A stretch of DNA of 64,000 bases, taken from Flavobacterium degerlachei. Its GTDB lineage: Bacteria; Bacteroidota; Bacteroidia; Flavobacteriales; Flavobacteriaceae. The first letter of the stretch is position 1. Each line of letters starts with the position of its first letter. The stretch covers positions 1-64,000 of the forward strand of contig NZ_FNMV01000001.1 of NCBI RefSeq assembly GCF_900106645.1, in the 5' to 3' direction. This document shows, in pieces, positions 9,201-18,700 of this stretch. A program made the translations under genes and the position numbers. The notes beneath the pieces are model-generated. The model worked only from the letters and a program-made list of their open reading frames with translations. It was not told the origin of the DNA and searched no databases.

Positions 9201-10761
9201 GGTTGGGTAGACCAAAACGATAGCCACGACCACGACCTATAGGCGTTGTCTGCTTTTCTCCATCACGCACACAAAGTAAAATATCGTGCGCATTGGCATT
9301 CTCTTTATCTATATAAAAGGTATTGTTAGTAGCAACAATTTTAACGTCATGTTTTCTAGCCAAAGAAATCAAAGTGGTATTTACCCTATTTTCATCTTCT
9401 TGATTGTGACGCATCACCTCAATATAAAAATCTTCTTTGAATTCTTCTTTCCACCAGATTAAAGCTTCTTCGGCTTGGTTTTCACCAAGGTTTAAAACCT
9501 TGCTTGGAATCTCACCATAGAGATTTCCTGATAAGACAATAATGTCTTCCTTGTATTTTTGGATAACCTTTCGGTCAATTCTAGGCACATAATAAAAACC
9601 TTCCGTGTACGCAATCGAAGACATTTTAGCCAGATTATGGTATCCTTTTTTGGTCTTCGCCAAAAGCACTATTTGGTATCCATTGTCCTTACGGGATTTG
9701 TCCTTGTGGTCTTCACAGACAAAAAATTCACAACCCACGATTGGTTTCATCGGAACCTCGGTAGGCTCCTCGCCATTTTCAACGGAGGCTTTATTCTTGG
9801 CTTCAGCAGCTTTATTATGATTTAAAACATCTCTAACAAAGTGAAAAGCCCCCATTAAGTTGGCGTGATCCGTCATAGCAACGGCAGGCATCTTTTGTTG
9901 TGAAGCTGCTTTTACCAATGCCGGAATACTAATCGTAGACTGTAAAACCGAAAATTGAGTATGATTATGCAAATGCACAAAATCAGTATCAACAAGGACT
10001 TTTTTATTCTCTGTAAGTTCTTGTTTAGAAATTGTTGCACCCTGTTTTTCTCCAAACTGCTGGCGAATTTTATCAGAAGCTTGCTTTAAATTGATATGCT
10101 TTAAGCCAATGAGTTTAATCTCAGTCGGGTTTTTACTTTGAAAATCCCTAAAATAGCTAGCAGGAACATCTAGCTTTTCTGCAGTATAATTCTCTCTACG
10201 TATTAATTCAAGGAAACAACGCGTGGTTGCCTCCACATCGGCAGTGGCATTATGCGCTTCTGAGAATGGTTTATTAAATAAATACTGATGTAATTCAGTA
10301 AGTGTTGGTAACTTGAATCGACCTCCACGACCTCCAGGCAATTCCAATAACTTAGCAGTCACTTCTGTACAGGTATCCAAAACAGGCATGGAAGCCATTG
10401 GACTTTCAACAGCTAACCTATGAAACTCACAGCCCATAATATTGACGTCAAACCCTAGATTTTGACCCACAATAAATTTGGCTTTACTTAAGGCAATATT
10501 AAATTTCTCTAATACTTCTGCCAAAGAAACCCCTTCGGCTTCAGCCAATTCAGTAGAAATACCGTGAATTCGTTCCGCATCATACGGAATATTAAAGCCT
10601 TCTGGTTTTACCAAATAATCCTGATGCTCGATGAGCTTCCCCATATCGTCATGCAGCTGCCAGGCAATTTGTATACAGCGCGGCCAGTTAGCCGTATCGG
10701 TTATGGGCGCATCCCAACGCTTTGGTAATCCTGTGGTTTCAGTATCGAATATTAAATACAT
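6226..10761 (-). CDS. dnaE: DNA polymerase III subunit alpha with fused exonuclease domain
   Basis: A 1511-residue replicative polymerase. Residues 1 to about 190 are a DnaQ-like 3'-5' exonuclease (DTETTG at 6-11, later HNATADVEAT), giving proofreading in the same chain. After a linker of about 70 residues comes the PHP domain (FVHLHNHTQFS). Then follows the PolC/DnaE catalytic core, with GPGRGSAAGS and the metal-binding PDIDIDFDDEGR. Next is the helix-hairpin region, then an OB-fold segment (LTFGGIINDV). The C-terminus has an acidic linker and a short basic tail. It is longer than the E. coli alpha subunit (about 1160) because of the fusion, an arrangement known in Bacteroidota. It is transcribed alone. 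Confidence 0.97.
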   Translation of the reverse strand: MYLIFDTETTGLPKRWDAPITDTANWPRCIQIAWQLHDDMGKLIEHQDYLVKPEGFNIPYDAERIHGISTELAEAEGVSLAEVLEKFNIALSKAKFIVGQNLGFDVNIMGCEFHRLAVESPMASMPVLDTCTEVTAKLLELPGGRGGRFKLPTLTELHQYLFNKPFSEAHNATADVEATTRCFLELIRRENYTAEKLDVPASYFRDFQSKNPTEIKLIGLKHINLKQASDKIRQQFGEKQGATISKQELTENKKVLVDTDFVHLHNHTQFSVLQSTISIPALVKAASQQKMPAVAMTDHANLMGAFHFVRDVLNHNKAAEAKNKASVENGEEPTEVPMKPIVGCEFFVCEDHKDKSRKDNGYQIVLLAKTKKGYHNLAKMSSIAYTEGFYYVPRIDRKVIQKYKEDIIVLSGNLYGEIPSKVLNLGENQAEEALIWWKEEFKEDFYIEVMRHNQEDENRVNTTLISLARKHDVKIVATNNTFYIDKENANAHDILLCVRDGEKQTTPIGRGRGYRFGLPNQEYYFKTGEEMKKLFTDLPESISNLSEIVDKIEIYNLAREVLLPKFEIPEEFNVPEDAVDGGVRGENAYLRHLTYEGANRRYAEITDEVRERLDFELLTISNSGYPGYFLIVQDLIAEARRMGVSVGPGRGSAAGSVVAYCLKITNIDPLMYNLLFERFLNPDRVSLPDIDIDFDDEGRSSVMDYVIRKYGSKQVAQIITYGKMATKSAIRDTARVLDLPLFEADKIAKLIPGMMPSKWNLSRFLNEEEAVIKKVVRPEEWDKIKELIGLAGEDDLSGETIQQATILEGNLRNTGIHACGVIITPSDITDFVPVATAKDSDLYVTQFDNSVVETAGLLKMDFLGLKTLTLIKDTVKLVKYRSNIDLNPDEFPIDDLKTYELFQRGETVGIFQYESPGMQKYMKELKPTVFPDLIAMNALYRPGPIAYIPSFVKRKNGEEEIIYDLDACEELLKDTYGITVYQEQVMLLSQKLADFSKGDADVLRKAMGKKQKDVLDKMKPKFINQAAAKGHAVDKLEKIWKDWEAFAEYAFNKSHSTCYAWIAYQTAYLKANYPAEYMAAVLSNNMSDIKQVSFFMEECKRMGLEVLGPDVNESFYKFTVNDNYAVRFGMGAVKGVGAGAVATLVEKRKDGKYKSIFDLTKRIDLRAANKKALENLALAGGFDSFLGTTRAQYFHDDGDGITFYEKAIRYGAKFQENENSSQVSLFGESSDVQIAEPIVPPCEDWSTMEKLAKEKEVVGIYISGHPLDDYKFEMKYFCNAKLEALRSMELHVGKSLTFGGIINDVQHRVAKNGKGWAIFTLEGYDESYEFKIFGEEYLKFRHFLIQNNFTYMKVLVKEGWTNQDTGKKSDPRIQFTLVQYLQDVLDTFAKKLIVLLNITDLQAEFIHKLSHLFQENKGDNQVSFEIMELEKIKKIIETAPLQLENDSDDFVEANDDVEASESEEKEAAEVTEIEEIKVVTKLTMPSRRLKIKISNELLVELEKMQINFKLN

Positions 10762-10811
10762 ATCTGTAAATGAGGTGATTACATTTTATGTAAATTACAA
10801 AAAATGAATTT

Positions 10812-10819
10812 CAAAATTA
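10812..10819 (-). promoter_or_regulatory. Candidate -7 element for dnaE
   Basis: TAATTTTG on the minus strand matches TAnnTTTG about 50 bp ahead of the dnaE start. The -33 side is ambiguous (TTG at 10 and 25 bp). Confidence 0.4.
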
Positions 10820-11062
10820 GGTTTTTTTCAAGTAAGAACGAAGCCAAGTTATCAACAAATAGCAATGCTTATTTTAATCTTAAAAAAAGTACTATTGGTT
10901 TCTACTAATTATAAATAAAAAGAATTAATAGCAAAACAAACCGACAAGTAATCTCTTTTAAATATCACTAAAAGTGGGTATTGTATAGTGCAGTTATTTT
11001 TACAAAATTTACGAGGCTATACAATGATTAAAATACAATCATCATTTAACCATCAAAAAAAA

Positions 11063-11848
11063 ATGAAATCCAAATTTTTAGTTTTTACACTCCTTTTTAA
11101 TCTGTTTATCTATGCACAACAAAAAGGAATTATATATTACGGCCAAATAAATGCTTTAGATATCGGAAATGCAAAAGGCCCAGACAGTAATGCTTATATG
11201 GTTTTTAACAAAGAGCAATCATACTATGTTACCGCAAAGGATAGTTTAGAAAAAGTTGAAAAATTAAACCAAGAATCAACATTCGAAAACGAAGAAGGAA
11301 ATACTAGAAGTATTCACTTAGGAATAAAAGTCAGTAAACAAGGAGACCAGGTAGTTTATAATATTGCAAAGAAAACGATGTGGTCTAACTTATTATACCG
11401 CACACAAGTATACATAAAAGAAGTAGTACCTGAAATGAATTGGAAAATTGAAAAAGTAACTAAAAAAATAGGACAATTTAATTGCCAGAAAGCTACCACT
11501 TTTTTTAGAGGAAGAAATTATACCGCTTGGTTTTGTCCGGAAATTTCTGTCCCTTTCGGACCATGGAAACTACATGGCTTACCTGGATTAATTTTAGAAG
11601 CTTACGATACTAATAAATTTATAAGCTGGTATTTTAAAAGCGTAGAGTATCCTACTAAAAATTTAGAAAATGTGAAATACATGTCTATTCCACATGGCAT
11701 AAGTATTAAAAATTACAATGAATTTCTGAATTTTCAAAAAGAACAACAAATTAAAACAATTGAGAAGAATAGAATGGCACAGAAGCAATTTCCCAATGCT
11801 ACTTTTAATGACCCAATAGCAGCAAATATGTTTTTAGAATTTCAGTAG
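11063..11848 (+). CDS. GLPGLI family protein
   Basis: A 261-residue protein when started at the ATG at 11063, which places a clean signal peptide (MKSKFLVFTLLFNLFIYAQ) at the N-terminus. An in-frame ATG at 10988 would add 25 polar residues before it and is less likely. The signature KLHGLPGLILEAYD defines the GLPGLI family, Bacteroidota envelope proteins of unknown function. The C-terminus is basic and Gln-rich. One base separates its stop from the start of the barrel gene at 11850, so the pair is a two-gene operon. GLPGLI genes often travel with such TonB-receptor-like proteins. No function is known. Confidence 0.85.
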   Translation: MKSKFLVFTLLFNLFIYAQQKGIIYYGQINALDIGNAKGPDSNAYMVFNKEQSYYVTAKDSLEKVEKLNQESTFENEEGNTRSIHLGIKVSKQGDQVVYNIAKKTMWSNLLYRTQVYIKEVVPEMNWKIEKVTKKIGQFNCQKATTFFRGRNYTAWFCPEISVPFGPWKLHGLPGLILEAYDTNKFISWYFKSVEYPTKNLENVKYMSIPHGISIKNYNEFLNFQKEQQIKTIEKNRMAQKQFPNATFNDPIAANMFLEFQ

Positions 11849-11849
11849 T

Positions 11850-14471
11850 ATGTTAAAAACCATATATATCTTACTCCTCTTACCTATTACAATTCTTTCA
11901 CAAGAAATCAAATTGTCAGGAACAGCCAAAGACATAACTAACAGAAGCATCGAAAGTGCTTCTGTTATGGTTTTAGATAATACTTCAAGCACATTATCCT
12001 ATACATATACTGATCAAAACGGGAATTACAATTTACTCTTTGAGAAACCTATCAATAATGCAATAACGATTACAATTTCTTGTTTAGGGTATTCAAAAAA
12101 AGAGGTACAACTGGATTTAAACTCAGAAAAAAATATTTCCCAATCTTTTATTTTAGAAGAAAAATTAGAACACTTAAAAGAAGTAGTAATTGCATCCAAT
12201 CAGAAAATAAAAATAGATCGAGATACCACAACAATAAAAGTAGCATCCTTTGGAAACAAAACGGAACAAACGGTTGAGGATATTCTTAAAAAACTACCCG
12301 GAATTGAGGTTCTTAAAGACGGCTCAATTAAAGCCCATGGAAAATATATTGACAAGTTATTAATACAAGGAAAGGATTTATTTGATAAAAACTACAAATT
12401 ATTATCAAAAAATCTGGATGCCAAATTACTAGATGCTGTACAAATTATAGATGGTTTTGAAGACAATCCCATTCTTAAAAAAATGAACAATTCAGATAAA
12501 ACTGCTCTGAATTTGAAGTTAAAAAAAGACAAACAAAATGTTTGGTTTGGGAACATATTGATTGGAGCTGGAATTGTTTCAGAAAACCGCTGGAAAGAAA
12601 GCCTTAATTTAGGATTACTTAAAAAGAAAATTAAACTGTTTTATCTGGCAGATTATAATAATTCAGGAGACAAAGCAACTGATCAAGTAAGTAATGCAGT
12701 TATAGAAAACAGCATCTTCGGTCAAGACAGACTGGAGAAAACAGCACACAATCATTACAACATTAGCAGTAACGAAAACAATTCCTTCAGTAAATCACAA
12801 AGTGTTTTTAATAAAGCTTTGTTCAATTCCCTGAGTTTTACAAAAAAATTAAAACCAAATATCACTTTACGCGGTGTTGGCTATTTTGCTAATGACAATC
12901 AAACTCAAAACTCATTTTCTGAGACAATTTATAATATTGGTGCAAATCCAATTTCAAATACGGAAACAAATTTATATCAAAGTAAAAAAACATTATCAGC
13001 GGGAGAGCTAGAACTGAAATATTTCGCGAATCAAGATAACTATATTACAAATTTATTGATTTATAAAAACAATCCAAACCGTATTAATGCAGATTTAATT
13101 TTCAATACTAGTCAGATTGAGCAAGCATCAATAGGCAAAAATCAAACTTTTTACAACCATCTAAATCATACTTATAGAATCTCTGACACCAAAATATTAA
13201 ACAATTATATTTATTTTGGAAATGATCTCATTAATCAAGAAAGTAAAATAACTTCTCCATTTTTAAATCAGTTTTTAAATGCTAGTTCCGATGCTTCAGC
13301 TTCACAAATTGCTGATAATTCTATTTTATATTTTGGCATAAAAAGCAAACTAATTTCCCAGTATAGAAAACTCGAACATACTATTGCTTTGCAATATGAG
13401 AATAGCAACGAAATCCTGAACAATAACTTCATTATAGAAAACAACCGAAATACTGATTATGAAAATCATTCCAAATTAAAACAGAACCTTTTTTCTGTTG
13501 AAAATGCAATCAGATACAACTTTTCTAGAAAAATTGATTTTACAGCAAGTTTAAACTACACCCAAAATCATTTTGACACTAATTCCATGATAAACAACGT
13601 TTCTCTATTTAATTCAAAAGCTTTTTTGAACATTAAAAAAACTAGTCTTGGAAATTTCACTTTTAGTTATTCCGAAAACAACAATTTACCGGAAATAAAT
13701 TATTTAACAACTAACCCTCAATTAATTGATTATAGAAGTTTTAGAAAAGGCACAAGCTATGACGGACTGATTAGAAATAAAGCATTCTCCTTTTTTCACA
13801 CTTTATTTAATGATGAAAAAAGATTCTCAATAAGCTCGAGCTTTTTCTATTTACAATCTAAAAGAATAGTAAACAGTGAAAGTACCATTACAAATAATTT
13901 TAATTTTGAAAATTACATTCTCAGTAAAGGAGGTGATAGTTACAATGGGAATTTCAATATTGTAAATTATTTTAGATCCATAAAATTAGCGACAAAACTT
14001 GAAACTTCTCAAAATTGGAGTTCAAACCCAACAAAAGCAAATAGTACAGAATATAACGCTCTAAAAAGTTACAATAGCACGTATAAATTTTCTGGCACTA
14101 CCTACCTTAAACTTCCTATAAATTTTGACTTTGGTGTAAATTACAATTATTTTCAATCGAAATTCAATGGAATTACCACGAAAAACGAAACTGCCGATTT
14201 TTTTATAAATAGTAATTATAAAATATCAAAAACCTGGCTAGCAGAAGTTAATAGTACTTTTTATAAAATGAATAGTAATAATTATTCATTTGTTAATGCT
14301 GTGATTAACTACAATCCTATGGAAAGCAGGTTTTCTTACCGATTTATGCTGAATAATTTGACTAATGAACAGGAATTTACTTTAGTTTCTTTAGATAATT
14401 ACACTTCCTATACATCAACAATTAACTTAGTCCCACGATATTTATTAGTAACTGCAAAATATAGATTTTAA
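11850..14471 (+). CDS. TonB-receptor-like outer-membrane protein with carboxypeptidase-regulatory domain
   Basis: An 873-residue protein with signal peptide (LLLLPITILSQ). Residues about 20-110 form a CarboxypepD_reg-like fold (SGTAKDITNRSIESASVMVLD). Residues about 120-230 form a plug-like domain (TVEDILKKLPGIEVLKDGSIKAHG). A long barrel follows, ending in LLVTAKYRF with terminal Phe. No clear TonB box is visible and the plug is atypical, so TonB-powered uptake is uncertain. It follows the GLPGLI gene by one base and is likely its partner. No strong terminator follows; a weak hairpin lies around 14543-14563. Confidence 0.8.
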   Translation: MLKTIYILLLLPITILSQEIKLSGTAKDITNRSIESASVMVLDNTSSTLSYTYTDQNGNYNLLFEKPINNAITITISCLGYSKKEVQLDLNSEKNISQSFILEEKLEHLKEVVIASNQKIKIDRDTTTIKVASFGNKTEQTVEDILKKLPGIEVLKDGSIKAHGKYIDKLLIQGKDLFDKNYKLLSKNLDAKLLDAVQIIDGFEDNPILKKMNNSDKTALNLKLKKDKQNVWFGNILIGAGIVSENRWKESLNLGLLKKKIKLFYLADYNNSGDKATDQVSNAVIENSIFGQDRLEKTAHNHYNISSNENNSFSKSQSVFNKALFNSLSFTKKLKPNITLRGVGYFANDNQTQNSFSETIYNIGANPISNTETNLYQSKKTLSAGELELKYFANQDNYITNLLIYKNNPNRINADLIFNTSQIEQASIGKNQTFYNHLNHTYRISDTKILNNYIYFGNDLINQESKITSPFLNQFLNASSDASASQIADNSILYFGIKSKLISQYRKLEHTIALQYENSNEILNNNFIIENNRNTDYENHSKLKQNLFSVENAIRYNFSRKIDFTASLNYTQNHFDTNSMINNVSLFNSKAFLNIKKTSLGNFTFSYSENNNLPEINYLTTNPQLIDYRSFRKGTSYDGLIRNKAFSFFHTLFNDEKRFSISSSFFYLQSKRIVNSESTITNNFNFENYILSKGGDSYNGNFNIVNYFRSIKLATKLETSQNWSSNPTKANSTEYNALKSYNSTYKFSGTTYLKLPINFDFGVNYNYFQSKFNGITTKNETADFFINSNYKISKTWLAEVNSTFYKMNSNNYSFVNAVINYNPMESRFSYRFMLNNLTNEQEFTLVSLDNYTSYTSTINLVPRYLLVTAKYRF

Positions 14472-14799
14472 CTTCCTGAGACTTGATTCAAAAATAAATC
14501 CTAAAAATTATTTTATCTTCTTGCATAAGTAATTGCTCTAATGATTCCTCTTTAAAAAGGAAAATAAGCTTGCTATGTGTTTTTTGGATGTCGTACTATT
14601 TTATCAAAAAAATAGTGGCCCAGTTTCCGCCAAAAAGTAGTTTTATGAAGTAAAGCGGAGAACAAATAACTTCGTTTTTTACGCGCTATTAACGCCAATT
14701 AAGAAACAGTGAAAAACCACAAAGCCTACATGTCAGAAAAAAGGCAACAAAAAAGGCCTTGATTTTTCATCAAGACCTTTTATAAAAAAATAAATGAAT
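14472..14799. other. Intergenic region, homologous to 22590-22800
   Basis: A 328-bp gap between the convergent barrel genes. Its part from about 14580 onward (TCGTACTAT, then ACGCGCTAT at 14691-14699, then CCTACATG near 14725) matches the sequence at 22590-22800 in the same order. It ends with the terminator of the gene at 14800. No gene is visible. Confidence 0.7.
14752..14780 (-). terminator. Terminator of barrel gene at 14800
   Basis: AAAGGCCTTGAT (14752-14763) pairs with ATCAAGACCTTT (14769-14780) with one mismatch, 20 bp after the stop, and is followed by an A/T tract on the minus strand. Confidence 0.75.
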
Positions 14800-15633
14800 C
14801 TATTTAAAATTCCATCCTAATGTTAGACCAAATGCTACAGGTTGAATTTTTGCGTCTTTATCAGTACTGTACAATCCATTCGCTTTTCTATTCTCTGCAG
14901 AAGTTGGATTATAACCAATATAAGATTCATCTTGATTTTGATCAAGAATCGAACCGTATCCTTTTTCAAGGAACATTGCTGCATATAGCGCGTTCTTTTT
15001 ACCCATATCAAATGTAAAACCCAACTCAAACATACTCATTATAATTCCCTTAGTTTGATACTCCCCAGAAGCTGAATAGTTACTTTGACCTCCAAAACCA
15101 TATTCTGGCAAATCAGTAATAGTCAAATTAACATCTGGATAATAAGCACTTCCATTTACTGAATTTGCTGTTGCTTCGATTTTATAATTTACAGGCAAAA
15201 AGTATTTAGCCCCTGCTCTAAAATTAAAATCGATGCCTTTATTAATATTTGTGCTATACTGTACAAAAAGAGGAATCTGAACGGCATGCAAGGTTTGTTC
15301 TTCCTTATAATTACTTGTTGTTACATTATATACAAAAGCAGAAGTGGAAGGATCAACTTCAAAATTACATAGGGTTACTGACGAACTACTCAAAGAAACC
15401 TGTTGTTTATATTGAGAAAATTCTAAGCCCGCTCCAATTCCGATATGATTAGTTAAAGGATAAATATAACCCGCTTTTACCGCTCCTCCAAGTCTATTCC
15501 CTGCAGTTGTTCCTTTCACATCACTTTGAATATTCCCTATTCCTGATTGCGCACCTATATAAAATTGAGCAATCATTCCCTGAGAAATTAAAAAGGCCGT
15601 AATTCCTATTATGTTTTTAATATTAAATTTCAT
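14800..15633 (-). CDS. Outer-membrane beta-barrel protein next to the adhesin
   Basis: A 277-residue protein when started at the ATG at 15633, which puts a signal peptide (MKFNIKNIIGITAFLISQG) first. An upstream in-frame start at 15681 adds 16 residues and is less likely. The mature protein has glycine-rich amphipathic strands (AVKAGYIYPLTNHIGIGAGLEF, FELGFTFDMG) and ends in FGLTLGWNFK. It lies 76 bp downstream of the giant adhesin gene on the same strand, the place where T9SS adhesins often have an outer-membrane partner such as SprF. It does not look like PorP/SprF by sequence, so that role is only suggested by position. The last codons and the downstream DNA are repeated at about 22590-22800. 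Confidence 0.75.
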   Translation of the reverse strand: MKFNIKNIIGITAFLISQGMIAQFYIGAQSGIGNIQSDVKGTTAGNRLGGAVKAGYIYPLTNHIGIGAGLEFSQYKQQVSLSSSSVTLCNFEVDPSTSAFVYNVTTSNYKEEQTLHAVQIPLFVQYSTNINKGIDFNFRAGAKYFLPVNYKIEATANSVNGSAYYPDVNLTITDLPEYGFGGQSNYSASGEYQTKGIIMSMFELGFTFDMGKKNALYAAMFLEKGYGSILDQNQDESYIGYNPTSAENRKANGLYSTDKDAKIQPVAFGLTLGWNFK

Positions 15634-15709
15634 ACTTGTACGTGTTTTTTTTGCATTAGAATAATCCATCCTCATTACCATTTAATGAGGATTTCATACT
15701 CTAAATTAT

Positions 15710-18700
15710 TTAATTTTTTACTAGAAGATTTTTTGTGAAATACTTTCCATTTGCTAAGGTCATTTTTACAATATAAATACCTTCGACAGTGGGAGCTACT
15801 AAATTCACTGTATTCTCACTAATAATTTTATTCGCTAATAACAATCCACCAACACTAAATACTTCAACATGAGCATTCTTTAATCTTGAAGATTCCACAT
15901 TAGTTACAAGTTCATAACTCGCATTCGCTTTAACTGGATTCGGGACAATTTTAATATATTCCTCTTCTAATGTTGGCGACAAATCTAATGAACAAGTAGT
16001 AATTACAGTCCCGTCTAGTTTTGTAGCAACAGCATAATAAGTCCCATTTAAAGCTCCGTTTTCTTTGAAATACTGAGCCGTTTGACTTGGAACTTGAGCA
16101 CCATTTTTATACCAACTATAAGAACTAAAACTTCTAGAACTGTTGTCAAAGAAAATAACATTTTCAAATTGTTGCTTAATCAAGTTAGGCTGACTGTTTA
16201 CAACCGGCAACAGTACTGCTACGGCTTGATTATAATTTATGTTACCCGCTTGTGAAGCAGTAATAGTTGTAGAACCATAATCACTGAATACTAATGAACC
16301 ATTCGAAATTTTCGCGATATTACTATTAGATGATGCGTAACTTACAGCTAAACCACTATTAGAAGTCGCGGTTAAAACAACATTAGTCTGTCCATCGCAT
16401 CCAAATCCTAAAGTTTGATTCCATGTAATTACCTGATCAGCTTTAGTAATACTAAAATTAGTACCAAGGTAGCTAATTGTATAATTTGAACCAGCACTCA
16501 AACTTCCTTGCCCAATTCCATAAGAACCAACATTCTCTCCAGCAACTCTTGTTAAAGCTCCTGTAAATACATTACTTCCCACTAAACTTGGAGAAACTGA
16601 ATACCCAAAAACAGGATCAGCCATACCATACACTTTTGTTTGTAGAGCAGTAGCAGTTACCGTAATTGGTTTTGCGGTAATTCTAAAATCATTACTTACA
16701 TAACTAATAGTATAATTTGAACCAGCACTTAAATTCCCTTGTCCAATTCCATAAGAACCAACGTTCTCACCAACAACTCTTGTCAAAGCTCCTGTAAATG
16801 AATCTCCACTTACTAAACTTGTAGAAGCTGAATAGGCAAAAATAGGGTCAACAGTGCCATATACTTTTTCTTGTGAAGCGTTAGCAGTTACCGTAATTGG
16901 TTTTGCTGTAATTCCAAAGTCTTTACTTACATAATTAATAGTATAATTTGAACCAGCACTTAAATTTCCTTGTCCAATTGCATAAACACCTACATTCTCA
17001 CCAGCAACTCTGGTTAAAGTTCCTGTAAATGAATCTCCATTTACTAAACTTGTAGAAGCTGAATAGGCAAAAACAGGATCAACAGTACCATAAACTTTTT
17101 CTTGTGCAGCGCTAGCAGTTACCGTAATTGGTTTTGCGGTAATTCCAAAGTCTTTACTAACATAACTAATAGTATAATTTGAACCAGCACTTAAATTCCC
17201 TTGTCCAATAGAATAAGTACCTACATTCTCACCTGCAACTCTTGTTAAAGCTCCTATAAATGAATCTCCACTTACTAAACTTGGCGTCGTTGAATATGCA
17301 AGAATAGGATCTGCTGCTCCATACACTTTTGTTTGTGCTGCATTAGGAGTTACCATTATTGGTTTTGTTGTAATTCTAAAATCATTACTAACATAAGTCA
17401 TTAAATATTTAGAACCAGCTGAAAGTGTCCCTACGTTTATAGCATAGACACCTACACTCTCTCCAGCAACTCTAGTTAATGCTCCTGTAAATGAATCTCC
17501 ACTTAATAAATTTGGTGTCACAGTATATGTTAAAACAGAATCGTTCTGTCCATACACTTTTGTTTGAGATGCTGTAGCTGTTACGGTAATTAGTATTTGA
17601 TTTATTTTTAGCACATAAGTATATGTAGCAGTACAACCATTAAGATCAGTAACCGTAACTGTAAAATTACTATCAGCCACTTGTGTTGAAACTCCTGATA
17701 TCACACCAGTTGACGATAAAGTAAATCCTGAAGGCAAATTTCCTGCAGTAACAGCGTACGATTTTATTCCTGTACCTCCACTTACCTCAATTGTTTGAGA
17801 ATAGGCAGTATTATAATCATAACCTGATAAAGTAGTGACTGTAAAGCTCAATGCTGTTGGCTCAGTAATTGTAACAGAAGTAGCACTTGTACATCCATTT
17901 GCATCGGTAGCAGTAACATTGTATGTTCCAGCAATTACTCCAGTAATTGAAGCAGTTGTAGCTCCATTACTCCAAAGATAAGTATAAGGCGCTGTTCCAC
18001 CAGTTACAGAAACTATAGAAGATCCCGTAGCATCTCCATTACATGAAATATTTGTTTGTGAAGCGATTGAAGCCGATAAAGCTGTCGGCTCAGTAATTGT
18101 AACAGAAGTAACACTTGTACATCCATTAGCATCAGTAGCAGTAACATTGTATGTTCCAGCAATTACTCCAGTAATTGAAGCAGTAGTAGCTCCATTACTC
18201 CAAAGATAAGTATAAGGTGCTGTTCCGCCAGTTACAGTAACTGTAGAAGATCCCGTAGCAACTCCATTACAAGAAATATTTGTTTGTGAAGCGATAGATG
18301 CCGATAAAACTGTTGGCTGAGTAATTTTAACAGAAGTAGCACTTGTACATCCATTAGCATCGGTAACAGTAACATTGTATGTTCCAGCAATTACTCCAGT
18401 AATTGAAGCAGTAGTAGCTCCATTACTCCAAAGATAAGTATAAGGTGCTGTTCCACCAGTTACAGTAACTGTAGAAGATCCATTAGCACCACCATTACAA
18501 GAAACATTTGTTTGTGATGCGATTGAAGCCGATAAAGCTGTTGGTTCAGTAATTGTAACAGAAGAAGCACTAGTACATCCATTAGCATCAGTAGCGGTTA
18601 CATTGTATGTTCCAGAAGCTACCCCACTAATTCTGGCTGTAGTTGCTGCGTTACTCCAAAGATAAGTATAAGGAGCTGTACCACCTGTTGCGGCTGCCGT

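Noticed and set aside
10988..11062. Upstream start for the GLPGLI gene
   Set aside because: It adds 25 polar residues ahead of a complete signal peptide; the ATG at 11063 is preferred.
14800..15633. Assignment of the barrel gene as SprF/PorP
   Set aside because: Its place after an adhesin fits, but the sequence lacks features I recognise from the PorP/SprF family.
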